DNA of 64,000 nucleotides from Atriophallophorus winterbourni (lineage: Eukaryota > Platyhelminthes > Trematoda > Plagiorchiida > Microphallidae): positions 1-64,000 of the forward strand of contig JACCGJ010019086.1 in assembly GCA_013407085.1 (NCBI GenBank). The letters are read 5' to 3'. A program made the position numbers and the translations under genes. Below, piece by piece: positions 35,201 through 38,960 of the stretch. The stretch's first letter is position 1. Each line of letters starts with the position of its first letter. The notes beneath the pieces were generated by a model. It was not told the DNA's origin. It ran no database searches and saw only the letters and a list, made by a program, of their open reading frames with translations.

Positions 35201-36847
35201 TTACATTTCATATTACGTTTCATTTCGTAATACTTTTCTCAATCTGCAATCATACTAAATCGTTTCTTTTCATCTCTTGTCCAGCATCGACTCCTCTTCA
35301 CAAATTAGCCACCGGCCGTTGAAGCGCATGCGCATTGTGAAACCCGTGGACAGCTCGTCGGAGGATGAACCAACTGGGAACCTGAGTGGCGATGCTAGAA
35401 GTGCTTCTCCCGCTCCCCCTTCTTCTCCGAGGTACGAATCTCAATTTGGATTCGATATGCATGTATCTTTGTTCCCGAGGGTGAATCTGATAATCGCTCT
35501 GGCGATATTAGCTTGTCATCATCATCATCATGATGCAGCCAGACAAAATGCAAAGCAATATGAAGCAGGAAAAGCAGATAAGCCAGCGCGTGAAAAAAGG
35601 GAAAGCCGGCAAGCGGAATATGCAAAAGCAAATGCGCAAAAAGCAGCTTGTTTTTGTAGTTTCACTGCATGCGATTTTGCTATTTTCTTTGGTTATTTCT
35701 TTCATATTAAATATAATACAATGATATTGGATAAAATTATCACGTGCATAATAAAATACACTGGCGCCACTGACTTCGGTTTGTAGCCATATCGCGTAAG
35801 GTTTCCAGCCAACTATTAGGTGGAGCTTTTGGTCCCCACCCAAGCACTCGAATACGCCCCACTGAGCCTATCGCTACGGTGAGTTTCTTCATCCCAACAC
35901 GCTACGTGATGCATGCGTTTGTGTACATGCATTTTTAGGCATGGGTGTATTGAAAGATGAATGAATAAGTGAATCAATTGGTGTGCGGATAGACGTACAG
36001 GTGGGAGGGTGTATGGATGGATGGGTCGATAAATGGATCTGAAGGACGAACCCTATCGTGTCCGACGTTTAGTTTTGTTGGTTGATGCTGATAGATGGTT
36101 TCGCACTAATGCGAATCGTAATTTTGCACGTGAAATCATTCTATCTTCAATGGAGAAGCTCAGTATCAACTTCACTTGAACCCTGGTAATCGCTCCTGTT
36201 TATTGGTAGCTATTTCAGTTCATCTCATCCAGCATAGTGTTCTCCATGTCCTCAATGGTTTAATTTTGCCATCGAGGACATCCTCTAAAACGCACCAAGT
36301 AATTTCCTCACGAGTGCTATCGAGCTTCTTCCGGGGGAATGTTTCATCGACGTGGATTGTGTCGTTAATGTTGCTTCGCGGGATGAAGACACAGCGTTCT
36401 TACACGAAGCATTTGCAAGTGTACCAAATATCTCTATATGTTTCCGTGTCTCGTGTACTTTCATCAATCATATATGCATTGATACCGATAACAGCGGCCA
36501 TCTATGCTGGCTAACTGCCAATGATTGAGTCAATCTCGCTGATTCTTCATGCTGTGTGGTCATCTATTGCTGCTACCTTGGCGTCGTTTAATTTTCATCG
36601 GCTTGATAACGCGCCCTCTATCTGTCTATCTCCATTCAGTTAGATAACATCCACTCCCATGCGGCGCCTTGTCGTTTTCATTCAAACCTGTTCACTCATT
36701 TTCTTTCCAAGCATTGCCATTCATCCAGCTCACTGCTTCCTCGCAACTCAATGCCCTTTTCCAATTTCCAGAGATTTCACTCCACTGTTAGACAGTCCGA
36801 GGAGGCCTACGAGGATGGCCGTCATATCCTCTGATTCGGATGATTAA
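9029..36847 (+). CDS. TIMELESS: TIMELESS (timeout-type) replication fork protection protein, whole gene, 22 coding exons
   Basis: Exons: 9029-9131, 9164-9435, 9467-9529, 10526-10783, 11038-11096, 11138-11206, 12469-12751, 13991-14160, 14244-14524, 14603-14681, 14758-15323, 17870-18059, 19726-19903, 23013-23158, 23235-23320, 25141-25264, 26980-27098, 29973-30376, 30451-30539, 32993-33094, 35285-35431, 36772-36847. All junctions are GT-AG and keep phase; the total is 3864 bases, 1287 codons plus stop, close to the roughly 1200 residues of vertebrate TIMELESS. The protein is known to bind TIPIN, stabilise stalled replication forks, support ATR-CHK1 signalling and sister-chromatid cohesion, and act in the nucleus. 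The timeout type is inferred from the conserved N-terminal domain, the C-terminal domain and the acidic end SSDSDD. Regulation is not visible beyond a possible trans-splice acceptor. The boundaries of exons 5-7 and 16 are the least certain. Confidence 0.96.
9890..9975 (-). repeat. SINE-A 5' part
   Basis: The antisense 5' region of SINE-A (GAGACTTCAGCATGTTTCTG, CAGCTCAGTATCGGTGG, GCATATCCGTAC) directly abuts the RTE C-terminal fragment to its right. It lacks its 3' half. Confidence 0.6.
9976..10442 (-). mobile_element. RTE C-terminal fragment in TIMELESS intron 3
   Basis: A minus-strand frame encodes the C-terminal domain of an RTE-like protein: ESVDRFTYLGSCINNSASLD, RISKATVAFRNLGHLWRQKG, and AALLYGCETWTLRKEYIQRL. 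It aligns with the end of the element at 1-3.4 kb (FKYLGSSILPNGQAKDEVKL, LLYGCETWPLRSQDVRTLEV) but is a different subfamily. The upper end is truncated within the domain, at an ATG-rich microsatellite-like stretch. It is a dead 5'-truncated insertion. Confidence 0.75.
10850..10975 (-). repeat. ACAT microsatellite fused to a SINE-A fragment
   Basis: About a dozen ACAT/CATA units at 10853-10907 run directly into antisense SINE-A core (TGCACGTAGGCTAAGATACT, CAGATATGAGGAAGAAAA). The microsatellite is the expanded tail of the SINE, but the first 35 bases of the SINE 3' end are missing, so the tail grew or recombined after insertion. Confidence 0.65.
11618..11712 (-). repeat. SINE-A fragment in TIMELESS intron 6
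   Basis: Antisense SINE-A 3' part with GAAGCACAAGCCTGATTCAT and CTGCACATGGGCTAAGATAC, ending after CAGGTTGCC. The 5' half is absent. Confidence 0.7.
12303..12430 (+). repeat. SINE-A 3' half in TIMELESS intron 6
   Basis: Sense SINE-A from the pyrimidine-rich middle (TTCTATTTCTATTTTCCCCC) through GGCCTGGGCAACCTGACAG and CAGTCTCTGACTGTGCGGCA, ending in a short CATA-like tail. It lies only about 40 bp before the exon 7 acceptor, so the repeat reaches almost to the exon edge. Confidence 0.75.
12469..15323 (+). CDS. TIMELESS: TIMELESS exons 7-11: end of N-terminal domain, conserved middle, basic and acidic stretches
   Basis: Exon 7 starts with the conserved QNRFGGTYELLDTQSLSN and LPLIYHHDVVKS, equivalent to RFGG in other animals. 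Exon 8 is DFCWQFLRLCYNPLM, DETYYLWAMRFFMAFSRLYR. Exon 9 continues with SETLSASTFHWIYDQIMHYR. Exon 10 is SVFYVSEYQEVYPMLLKDFN. Exon 11 (566 bp) carries a lysine/arginine block (VIRRRRTVRRKRGSKARRAH, about residues 570-595) that fits a nuclear localisation signal, then an acidic run EENDDDPDDADDSRLFD, then AIRRIQAALFAGQASHALRL. Introns 8-10 are 83, 78 and 76 bp. The start of exon 7 was chosen because it restores RFGG in frame; acceptors farther downstream would lose it. Confidence 0.95.
12752..13990 (+). other. TIMELESS intron 7, no recognised content
   Basis: This 1239-bp intron contains no SINE-A, coding remnant or inverted repeat that I could identify. It is one of the few long introns without a recognisable transposon. 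Antisense frames over the flanking exon 7 are shadows. Confidence 0.5.
15340..15535 (-). repeat. Hammerhead 232-bp-family repeat, degenerate copy in TIMELESS intron 11
   Basis: The minus strand matches the 232-bp repeat of the 42.6-43.2 kb array, including CACTGTTTCAAGCGCATGCG followed by the ribozyme region. The hammerhead region is at about 15388-15444. The core reads CTAATGA instead of CTGATGA, stem II is GTGC/GCAC with a 5-base loop, and GAAAC and CGGTC are kept. The G-to-A change in the core should abolish cleavage. Confidence 0.75.
15592..15715 (+). repeat. SINE-A 3' half in TIMELESS intron 11
   Basis: Sense SINE-A from TTCTATTTTCTTTCTATTTC through GGCCTGGGCAACCTGACAGT and GCTTGTGCTTTCAC. 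The terminal microsatellite is lost. It sits between two blocks of hammerhead repeat. Confidence 0.75.
15725..16040. repeat. Head-to-head degenerate hammerhead repeats
   Basis: At 15725-15862 the 232-bp hammerhead family lies on the minus strand (CGCATGCGCTTGAAACAGTG). At about 15866-16040 it continues on the plus strand, with a degraded ribozyme (AGCACGAAACCGATC, lacking a clear CTGATGA) and then the body (GATTGAACAGGTTTGTCGTA, CAGTGGCATACAAGCACAA). The same minus-then-plus arrangement occurs at 42.6 and 57.6 kb. Confidence 0.6.
16210..17450. other. TIMELESS intron 11, middle part, no recognised content
   Basis: No SINE, coding remnant or structured repeat was recognised in this stretch. 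Short open frames here are poor in sense codon bias and lack neighbours. Confidence 0.4.
17460..17540 (+). repeat. Very diverged SINE-A fragment
   Basis: GTCCAGGCCTGGGTAACCTG and CAGTCCATAACTGTTTGGCC follow the SINE-A 3' half, with a roughly 15-base deletion in between. It is an old copy. Confidence 0.5.
17870..19903 (+). CDS. TIMELESS: TIMELESS exons 12-13: acidic linker and conserved C-terminal helices
   Basis: Exon 12 begins in the acidic linker (DDASASSADENTSETESSG, EELGAADDEQQ) and then enters conserved sequence, VIVEKEVPMDVNVFMFAFAH. Exon 13 continues with LLLADYATNPRSTNHAVVHL and LFHVFQQFLHDRAAS. Together they match the vertebrate stretch from the acidic run through the helices that follow it. 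The exon 12 acceptor was placed at 17869 because it gives the required phase and sits after a pyrimidine-rich run; the frame upstream of it is intron. The 1666-bp intron between the two exons holds two SINE-A copies. Confidence 0.93.
18336..18537 (+). repeat. SINE-A copy with CATT tail in TIMELESS intron 12
   Basis: Sense SINE-A lacking its first 50 bases: CTAAATTGATTGGCTGCATG, CTCATATCTGTCTAGGCCTG, and an end in five to six CATT units. The tail unit differs from the CATA and CAT tails of other copies. Confidence 0.8.
19453..19538 (+). repeat. SINE-A 3' end, 5'-truncated, CATA tail
   Basis: Only the last 65 bases of SINE-A are present (AGCCCACGTGCAGTCTATGA, GATCAGGCCTGTGCTTTCAT), followed by a CATA microsatellite. 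It lies in TIMELESS intron 12. Confidence 0.75.
20273..20513 (+). repeat. SINE-A, nearly full-length sense copy in TIMELESS intron 13
   Basis: This copy shows the whole element in sense: a 5' block (TGCACGGATGTGCAATCTGC, GTGTGGCTAACCGCGC), the ATTGATTGGCCACCGGTAGT block, CACGCTGGAGTCTCACTACC, a pyrimidine-rich spacer, then GTCTGGGTAACCTGACAGTA and CAAGCTTGTGCTTTCATTC, ending in CATT units. I cannot find a convincing tRNA-like box A and box B pair in it, so its 5' origin is unknown. Its 3' 80 bases resemble an RTE tail. Confidence 0.8.
21085..21170 (+). repeat. Diverged SINE-A 3' half
   Basis: TTAGCCTGGACAACCTGGCA, TCCCACGCGTAGTTTCTGAC and CCAGGCTGGTGATTTCAT follow the SINE-A 3' half with many substitutions. 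TIMELESS intron 13. Confidence 0.5.
21545..21760 (-). repeat. Dispersed repeat B, long copy
   Basis: On the minus strand this copy reads ATGTCGACTATGGTTGTACA, then CATGACATTTTCATGTTCC, CGGGAGGAACCACTGTCCC and GCAGCG. The same order of blocks occurs at 54.56-54.74 kb, 37.39-37.51 kb and, shorter, at 43.85-43.91 and 55.63-55.67 kb. The family is at least 200 bp long; no coding capacity was seen. Confidence 0.6.
22265..22433 (+). repeat. SINE-A left part, interrupted by a hammerhead SINE
   Basis: Sense SINE-A runs from its 5' block (GTGCACGGATGTGCACGGTG) to AACCTGACAGTAT at 22421-22433. It is then interrupted by a 432-bp insertion and resumes at 22866 with AACCTGACGGTAT, so the last 13 bases are the duplicated target site. 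Confidence 0.85.
22680..22739 (+). ncRNA. tRNA-like promoter region of the hammerhead SINE
   Basis: The segment has a box A-like D arm (TAGCCCAGGTTGTTAAGGCG), an anticodon-arm-like GTGGGACTACAAT stretch and a box B-like T arm (GGGGTTCAAATCCC) with the expected spacing. There is no matching acceptor stem on both sides, so it is a SINE head and not a working tRNA gene. Confidence 0.75.
22743..22800 (+). ncRNA. Hammerhead ribozyme, intact core, in SINE
   Basis: Core CTGATGA is at 22758-22764 and GAAAC at 22779-22783. Stem II is GCTC/GAGC (22765-22768, 22775-22778) with loop AAATAA. Stem III is very short: ACTCGAGT pairs AC with GT around a 4-base loop, followed by the cleavage base C at 22790. 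Stem I is GCACTG/CAGTGC (22752-22757 with 22791-22796), six perfect pairs, and continues as GGAG/TTCC beyond a 5-base bulge. All invariant core bases are present. Short stem III and a stem I bulge facing the stem II loop are typical of retroelement hammerheads, which often cleave best as dimers. Confidence 0.9.
22866..22948 (+). repeat. SINE-A right part after the nested insertion
   Basis: SINE-A resumes with AACCTGACGGTATCTTAACC and ends with CAGGTTCGCGTTTTCATACA. Together with 22265-22433 it reconstitutes one copy. Confidence 0.85.
23013..23320 (+). CDS. TIMELESS: TIMELESS exons 14-15: C-terminal conserved region
   Basis: Exon 14 encodes DLVNLIKYILRKFFETAKTN and LLLELLFYKTVKEGYEVYQG, matching the FAKYILGKFF and VELLFWK region of vertebrate TIMELESS. 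Exon 15 encodes RKSSKWTTELDEELTKLFEA, matching the SPEEEAHLRELYLA helix. The intron between them is 76 bp. This region leads into the part known in human TIMELESS to bind PARP1. Confidence 0.95.
23352..23458 (-). repeat. SINE-A 3' half in TIMELESS intron 15
   Basis: Antisense SINE-A from GAAAGCACAAGTCTGATCCA to GGCCTAGACAAACATGAGAA. The 5' half is absent. Confidence 0.75.
23796..23915 (-). repeat. SINE-A 3' half in TIMELESS intron 15
   Basis: Antisense SINE-A very close to the common sequence: GAAAGCACAAGCCTGATCCA, GACTGCACATGGGCTAAGAT, GGCCTAGACAGATATGAGGA. It directly adjoins an RTE fragment. Confidence 0.8.
23916..24265 (+). mobile_element. RTE C-terminal fragment in TIMELESS intron 15
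   Basis: Plus-strand translation with stops gives CATLLYGCEAWSIRC and, further on, LWETTGYPAWRTGVEKFAVA, which match the LLYGCETW motif and the end of RTE protein at 6.53-6.77 kb (LGETTGCPVHDMA, VGMKKLTV). The frame is broken repeatedly. Confidence 0.65.
24270..25075 (-). mobile_element. Ty3/Gypsy LTR retrotransposon, end of pol and probable 3' LTR
   Basis: On the minus strand a frame ending near 24676 reads SRYPKYFVIDRNGPKETASI then DRLKVAYEEP, the characteristic C-terminal end of Gypsy integrase, in which a YFVID or FVID strand is followed by SIDRLKPA. Upstream in another frame is FVFVRVDHV, also typical. A run of G (TAGGGGGGAA at about 24613-24623, minus strand) fits a polypurine tract, and the AT-rich 24270-24610 region beyond it may be the 3' LTR. 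I could not fix its far end. The rest of the element is missing. Confidence 0.65.
25141..27098 (+). CDS. TIMELESS: TIMELESS exons 16-17: C-terminal (PARP1-binding-like) domain
   Basis: Exon 16 encodes GSDLVDVLLKHLSDQTKTRR then QLISRMITLDLIDSVKQLKQ, matching VVEAILAHL, TRKQIIHHLVQMGLADSVKD of the human protein. Exon 17 encodes REGEDVRPGKISARPPKEWT and EEEVSRLRTIFNAHF, matching the WTGDQELELQRLFEEF helix. The intron between holds a Tigger-like transposon. The exon 16 acceptor (TTCGAAG, 25140) has a weak pyrimidine run but gives the correct phase. Confidence 0.92.
25386..26525 (+). mobile_element. Tigger/pogo-like DNA transposon, internally deleted, in TIMELESS intron 16
   Basis: A 1136-bp element (25388-26523) has terminal inverted repeats of about 21 bases (CACTCAAATC at one end, GATTTGAGTG at the other) flanked by TA on both sides. 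A transposase relic starts at 25761 with MPAQKRKLTYFTLKENFEII, a CENP-B-like helix-turn-helix. It continues after stops with VLMWLKQARVLNLPVSGDLI and DGWLDSFKKRNGVTFKTVQG, the second DNA-binding half. The catalytic DDE domain is absent: the frame jumps from DEVFKLDETDA to a C-terminal end RRKKMRQPTISKSFGLID. A subterminal block containing TTACTATGCCACTCTCGCTA is repeated in the same orientation at both ends (25415-25463 and 26451-26496). Confidence 0.88.
26530..26975. other. Rest of TIMELESS intron 16, no recognised content
   Basis: Between the Tigger-like element and exon 17 I see no repeat or coding remnant. Confidence 0.4.
27524..27775 (+). repeat. SINE-A with inverted 5' half and perfect target-site duplication
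   Basis: The right part (about 27651-27775) is sense SINE-A 3' half ending in CATA units. The left part (27524-27650) is the 5' half in the opposite orientation. The whole is flanked by a perfect 13-bp duplication, AACTACATTAATA, at 27511-27523 and 27776-27788. This is the signature of a single retrotransposition event with 5' inversion. Confidence 0.9.
27939..27995 (+). CDS. TIMELESS: Possible in-frame cassette exon of TIMELESS
   Basis: Inside intron 17 a 57-base segment is bounded by an acceptor (CCGATCTTAG) and a donor (GG followed by GTATGT). Its phases (1 to 1) match the exon 17 to exon 18 junction, so it would add 19 residues (SYTRGNFADEYLETVFER within them) without breaking the frame. 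The conserved alignment to animal TIMELESS is continuous without it (HFGSE joined to DLLSNIM), so it is either an alternative exon or chance. Confidence 0.25.
28250..29180 (-). mobile_element. Ancient RTE relic in TIMELESS intron 17
   Basis: The region follows the minus-strand RTE at 1-3.4 kb at the DNA level. GATTAACCGGTTTCATTGAT resembles the first bases of the window, and 28830-28900 (ATTGACCATTCACCAGTATA, CCTGAACCAAGGCATTTGAG) resembles 560-615. No open frame remains. Part of the leader-like sequence (GGGTACAAAGTTGCGTCC) appears at 28612-28635. Confidence 0.5.
29185..29490 (+). mobile_element. RTE-type 3' tail with ATG repeats
   Basis: The segment ends with CGGCCTGGGCAACCGGGTAG, CAACTTGGCACTTTGTCTGG and ACTTGTGCTTCATGATGATG, then seven or so ATG units. 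It combines the triplet tail and TTTGTCTGGCTCC of the RTE 3' end with the longer block shared with SINE-A, and so bridges the two families. Confidence 0.6.
29973..30539 (+). CDS. TIMELESS: TIMELESS exons 18-19: end of C-terminal domain and basic/acidic tail
   Basis: Exon 18 (404 bp) opens with DLLSNIMLDLTTERELALEH and continues with RRAVASKLIELGLVSDPASL, matching DVLGHIMKNI and KLLALGLVAERREL of human TIMELESS. It then runs into low-complexity sequence: RRPKKRRKTHTVDDNG, RRRKRKNQDSSSEDELRFD, with basic blocks that fit nuclear localisation and SSSEDE-type sites that fit casein kinase 2. Exon 19 is KYSAKGHPVVTFSESDSDKS. The intron between is 74 bp. A minus-strand open frame over exon 18 is a shadow. 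Confidence 0.92.
30740..30950 (+). repeat. SINE-A copy in TIMELESS intron 19
   Basis: Sense SINE-A lacking about 40 bases at the 5' end: CATCGTGCTAAATTGATTGG, CACGCTGGAGTCTCACTACC, AGCCCACGTGCAGTCTATGA, ending in CATA units. Confidence 0.8.
30955..32020. other. TIMELESS intron 19, middle part, no recognised content
   Basis: I recognised no repeat family or coding remnant here. Several short frames exist on both strands but none has a partner or a known motif. Confidence 0.35.
32026..32148 (-). repeat. SINE-A 3' half, diverged
   Basis: Antisense SINE-A (GAAAGCACAAACCTGATGCG, GACTGCAGGTGGGCTAACAT, CCTAGACAGATGTAAGAAAA) in TIMELESS intron 19. Confidence 0.7.
32222..32286 (+). repeat. Palindromic 3'-tail-like element, copy 1
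   Basis: A 26-base block shared with 50.6 kb contains the perfect palindrome AATTCGTGTACACGAATT (18 bases in this copy). It is followed by TCATTCTTTC and a TTC/ATT triplet run. Block plus triplet run looks like the extreme 3' end of a 5'-truncated non-LTR element. Confidence 0.5.
32560..32750 (+). repeat. SINE-A copy with CAT tail
   Basis: Sense SINE-A with a small deletion in the 5' half (ATTGATTGAGCTGCATGCTG), then CCTAGGCAACCTGACAGTAT and CAGGCTTGTGCTTTCATCAT with five CAT units. The triplet tail matches the RTE type. Confidence 0.8.
32993..33094 (+). CDS. TIMELESS: TIMELESS exon 20: C-terminal tail
   Basis: The 102-base exon encodes SAIRSAETEGEASVGREENT and QNPVALRHDS, a polar tail with no domain of its own. 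It was accepted because acceptor (CGCTTCAG), donor (AAGTAAGC) and both phases fit exons 19 and 21. The tail is poorly conserved in the family, so the support is splicing logic rather than similarity. Confidence 0.75.
33259..33486. mobile_element. piggyBac-like MITE with TTAA duplication
   Basis: A 220-bp element (33263-33482) starts CCCTTTGTCTACTGACGG and ends CCGTAGACAAAGGG, an imperfect inverted repeat of about 18 bases. It is flanked on both sides by TTAA (33259-33262 and 33483-33486). CCC-type ends with a TTAA target are diagnostic of the piggyBac superfamily. It has no coding capacity and sits in TIMELESS intron 20. Confidence 0.85.
33600..34075 (-). mobile_element. RTE leader copy without the coding body
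   Basis: 33690-34066 matches the leader of the minus-strand RTE at 3030-3400 (CTCGGGGTTTTCTCCCGAA, TTTCCCGCGATCGGGT, CAGTTCCGCCGGGCTC, GCCACTCGTGCAGGCCAG) and stops at the same 5' position. Toward lower coordinates (33610-33660) it runs into sequence like the first 50 bases of the window, which is the RTE 3' side. No endonuclease or RT lies between. It is probably an internally deleted, non-autonomous derivative. Confidence 0.6.
34080..35284. other. End of TIMELESS intron 20, no recognised content
   Basis: No known repeat, coding remnant or structure was identified in this 1.2-kb stretch. Confidence 0.4.
35285..36847 (+). CDS. TIMELESS: TIMELESS exons 21-22: C-terminus
   Basis: Exon 21 encodes IDSSSQISHRPLKRMRIVKP, VDSSSEDEPTGNLS and a serine/proline-rich end; the KRMRIVK and SSSEDE patterns again suggest nuclear targeting and phosphorylation. 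Exon 22 encodes RDFTPLLDSPRRPTRMAVIS and finishes SSDSDD with a TAA at 36845-36847. The very end, a basic block followed by an acidic tail, is how animal TIMELESS proteins finish (RYQIEDDEDD in human). The intron between contains an RTE 3' end. Confidence 0.9.
35519..35920 (-). mobile_element. RTE 3' end in TIMELESS intron 21
   Basis: On the minus strand the protein end (VGMKKLTV, VGWGPKAPPNSWL-type sequence) is followed by the AT-rich 3' untranslated region and a CAT/ATG triplet tail at 35519-35533. It is the reverse-oriented sister of the copy at 6.53-7.05 kb. Confidence 0.75.
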
Positions 36848-36997
36848 TTATTTTTATACGTGACACCTTTTTTCTCGTATGTATTTACAAAATAGACCTT
36901 TTTAATTGTCGCCTGCCTACTTGTTTTTCCTTTTTGTGGCTGGATGTATTTTTCCATTGAATTGGATCACAACGCGGTGCTGTGCTAACGGACGGTA

Positions 36998-37238
36998 TGG
37001 TATGGTATGAAAGCACAAGCCTGATCCAGGCAAAGTGCCGCACAGTCAGAGACTGCACGTGGGCTGAGATAGTGTCAGGTTGCCCAGGCCTAGACAGATA
37101 TGAGAAAAGAAATAAAAAAATAGAAATGGTAGTGAGACTCCAGCGTGTTTCAACATGCAGCTCACTATGAGTGGCCAATCAGTTTAGCACGATGTTAGCC
37201 GCACAGCACAGAAGTGCTGCACGATTGCACATCCGTGC
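36998..37238 (-). repeat. SINE-A, full-length copy with perfect target-site duplication
   Basis: The antisense element runs from a GTATG tail (37003) to the 5' block (GCACGATTGCACATCCGTGC). It is flanked by AACGGACGGT at 36988-36997 and 37239-37248. This fixes the element at about 241 bp. AATAAA at 37111-37116, in its A-rich middle, is the first canonical poly(A) hexamer after the TIMELESS stop codon. Confidence 0.9.
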
Positions 37239-37390
37239 AACGGACGGTGGCTCCAAAGGCGTTTGATGCCACTTTAATGGGCTTCCCTACGTGAAGCCAT
37301 CGATGTTTCACGCTTGCTTTCTGACCCGTCATGACAAGTGCTCATGTTTCATTTCAGTTGATATCAATGGAGATCGATCTGGTCATCAGC

Positions 37391-37510
37391 CCCAGGACTG
37401 TTGTTGTTGGCCTCCTTCGGTCGGTGTCGGTCATACGTGTACTTCACTGCGTTTTAGGGGACTAAATAACCCGATCTGGGTAGAATAATCTATCGCGCAG
37501 CGCTCCCCAT
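37391..37510 (+). repeat. Dispersed repeat B copy
   Basis: TTGTTGTTGGCCTCCTTCGG, GTCGGTGTCGGTCATACGTG and GATCTGGGTAGAATAATCT then GCGCAGCGC match the block order of repeat B at 54.56 kb. Confidence 0.6.
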
Positions 37511-37829
37511 GATGGGTAGTAATCAAGACTCTTTAATGGTTTTGATAATCCGGTATGGCGAAGCATGTTTGCATGAGTTTGAGTTGCACTCATTCGAACA
37601 TCCTAGCAAGAGGTAGATGAGATTTTGCGGCAGATAGTGTTACATCCCGCACCTGGACTTATGTGTGTGAATTGCATGCGCTGCGTATAGCAATCATTCC
37701 CATTAGACTCGCAAAGCTTCTATGCTTTGCAACCTGCTTTTACGGGATATTATACGTACGATATCAAATCTTTTGTACGTTATAGTTGAGCGTCTGATGA
37801 AGTAGTTTTATTTGAGAATATTGAAACAT

Positions 37830-38130
37830 TTCGACCCGACGTTTTCATTACGGAAATGAACTTCACCGAAATTATTCATTCACAATCTGCCTTTGACTGA
37901 TATGCATGTGGAATAAAGGACCTTCGATATAAAGACATTCTGGAGGCTGAAGCCATATACCATTATCTTTGTATTCACGGTTGTTCAAACACAAGAGTTC
38001 AAACGTGACAATATGGCAGCTGCTCTGCTAATCTGCTTAGCGATCTCAGTGTCTAGCGAGTAGTTGAACCAAGATATGTGAAATGATGCACTGGTTCAAG
38101 CTGGTAGTTTTCAACAATGGTGATGGGAGG
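37830..38130 (-). mobile_element. Non-LTR RT C-terminal fragment
   Basis: Minus-strand translation gives ENYQLEPVHHFTYLGST and, after a stop, a diverged continuation. The FTYLGS motif is typical of the region after the RT core of RTE- and L1-like proteins. Only about 300 bp are recognisable. Confidence 0.6.
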
Positions 38131-38189
38131 TGATACACTCCCTTGGCTGAGGATTTCGGTTCTGTTCATGCTAATTTTCAACCTAGAGT

Positions 38190-38960
38190 TGTTGCATGCC
38201 GACGAAAAACAGCACAATGTTGACGCGGGTTTGAGCGCGCCCGGAACTAAGAAGACAAGAAGAATACCTGTTCAAAGTGTTCCAGAAGAATGGATACCCG
38301 AGAAGCTTCGTACTACGCAACAAGTTCAACAGTACCCAAAAACGATGATGAAAACAGAGTTAGGCGCGCTCTTCCGTATGTGTAGAATATGGAAAAATGC
38401 AGCTCGGGTCCTTCGGCGATTTGGAATAGAAGTCGCGCATAAACCCGCGTCAACATGACATAATCAATTCAACAATACAAAAGACAAAGTTCCAAAAGAA
38501 GAACAATCGAATATTGTCTACAAGATTACGTGCAGAGATTGCTAGAATAATTACATCGAAAAAACCAGCCGCAATCTAACCACAAGACTACATGAACATC
38601 GGCTAGCCGTACGAAGACACGACCCAAAGTCATTGATCAATTCGGACACCAATTCGATTTGGACAACGCGCAGATTTTAGCCAAAGAAAACAACCGACAA
38701 GCGCGAGAATTCATCGAAGCGTGGCACTGATCAGCGACATCAATCAACCAGCACCTTCAATTGGCTACAACCTATGGACCAATGAGAACTCGGTGGATAA
38801 GAATGCAACATATGAATTCAACCAACCACCGGGAGTGATGGCTAACGGACAGACGGACCTTATAAAAACCAATAAATATCGATTTTAAGTCACTTCGAAA
38901 AAAGTTCTGTTTGATGACGAAACGTCCAACAACAACTACACATGCTCGGCGAACACCATC
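38190..38960 (+). mobile_element. Penelope-like element relic with GIY-YIG endonuclease remnant
   Basis: A plus-strand frame ends AARVLRRFGIEVAHKPAST, the signature sequence that links the reverse transcriptase to the endonuclease in Penelope-like elements. After small frame breaks the sequence continues QSNIVYKITCRDC, then NYIEKTSRNLTTRLHEHRLA. This matches the GIY-YIG fold start (VYKI...C..C...YIG), with E in place of the key G of YIG. Frames are broken again downstream. The 3' end follows near 38.9 kb. The catalytic region is degraded and the RT is absent. Confidence 0.8.

Noticed and set aside
38900..38935. Hammerhead-like string TTGATGACGAAACGTCC at the end of the Penelope-like relic
   Set aside because: There is no room for stem II between the TGATGA and GAAAC parts, so it cannot fold as a hammerhead.
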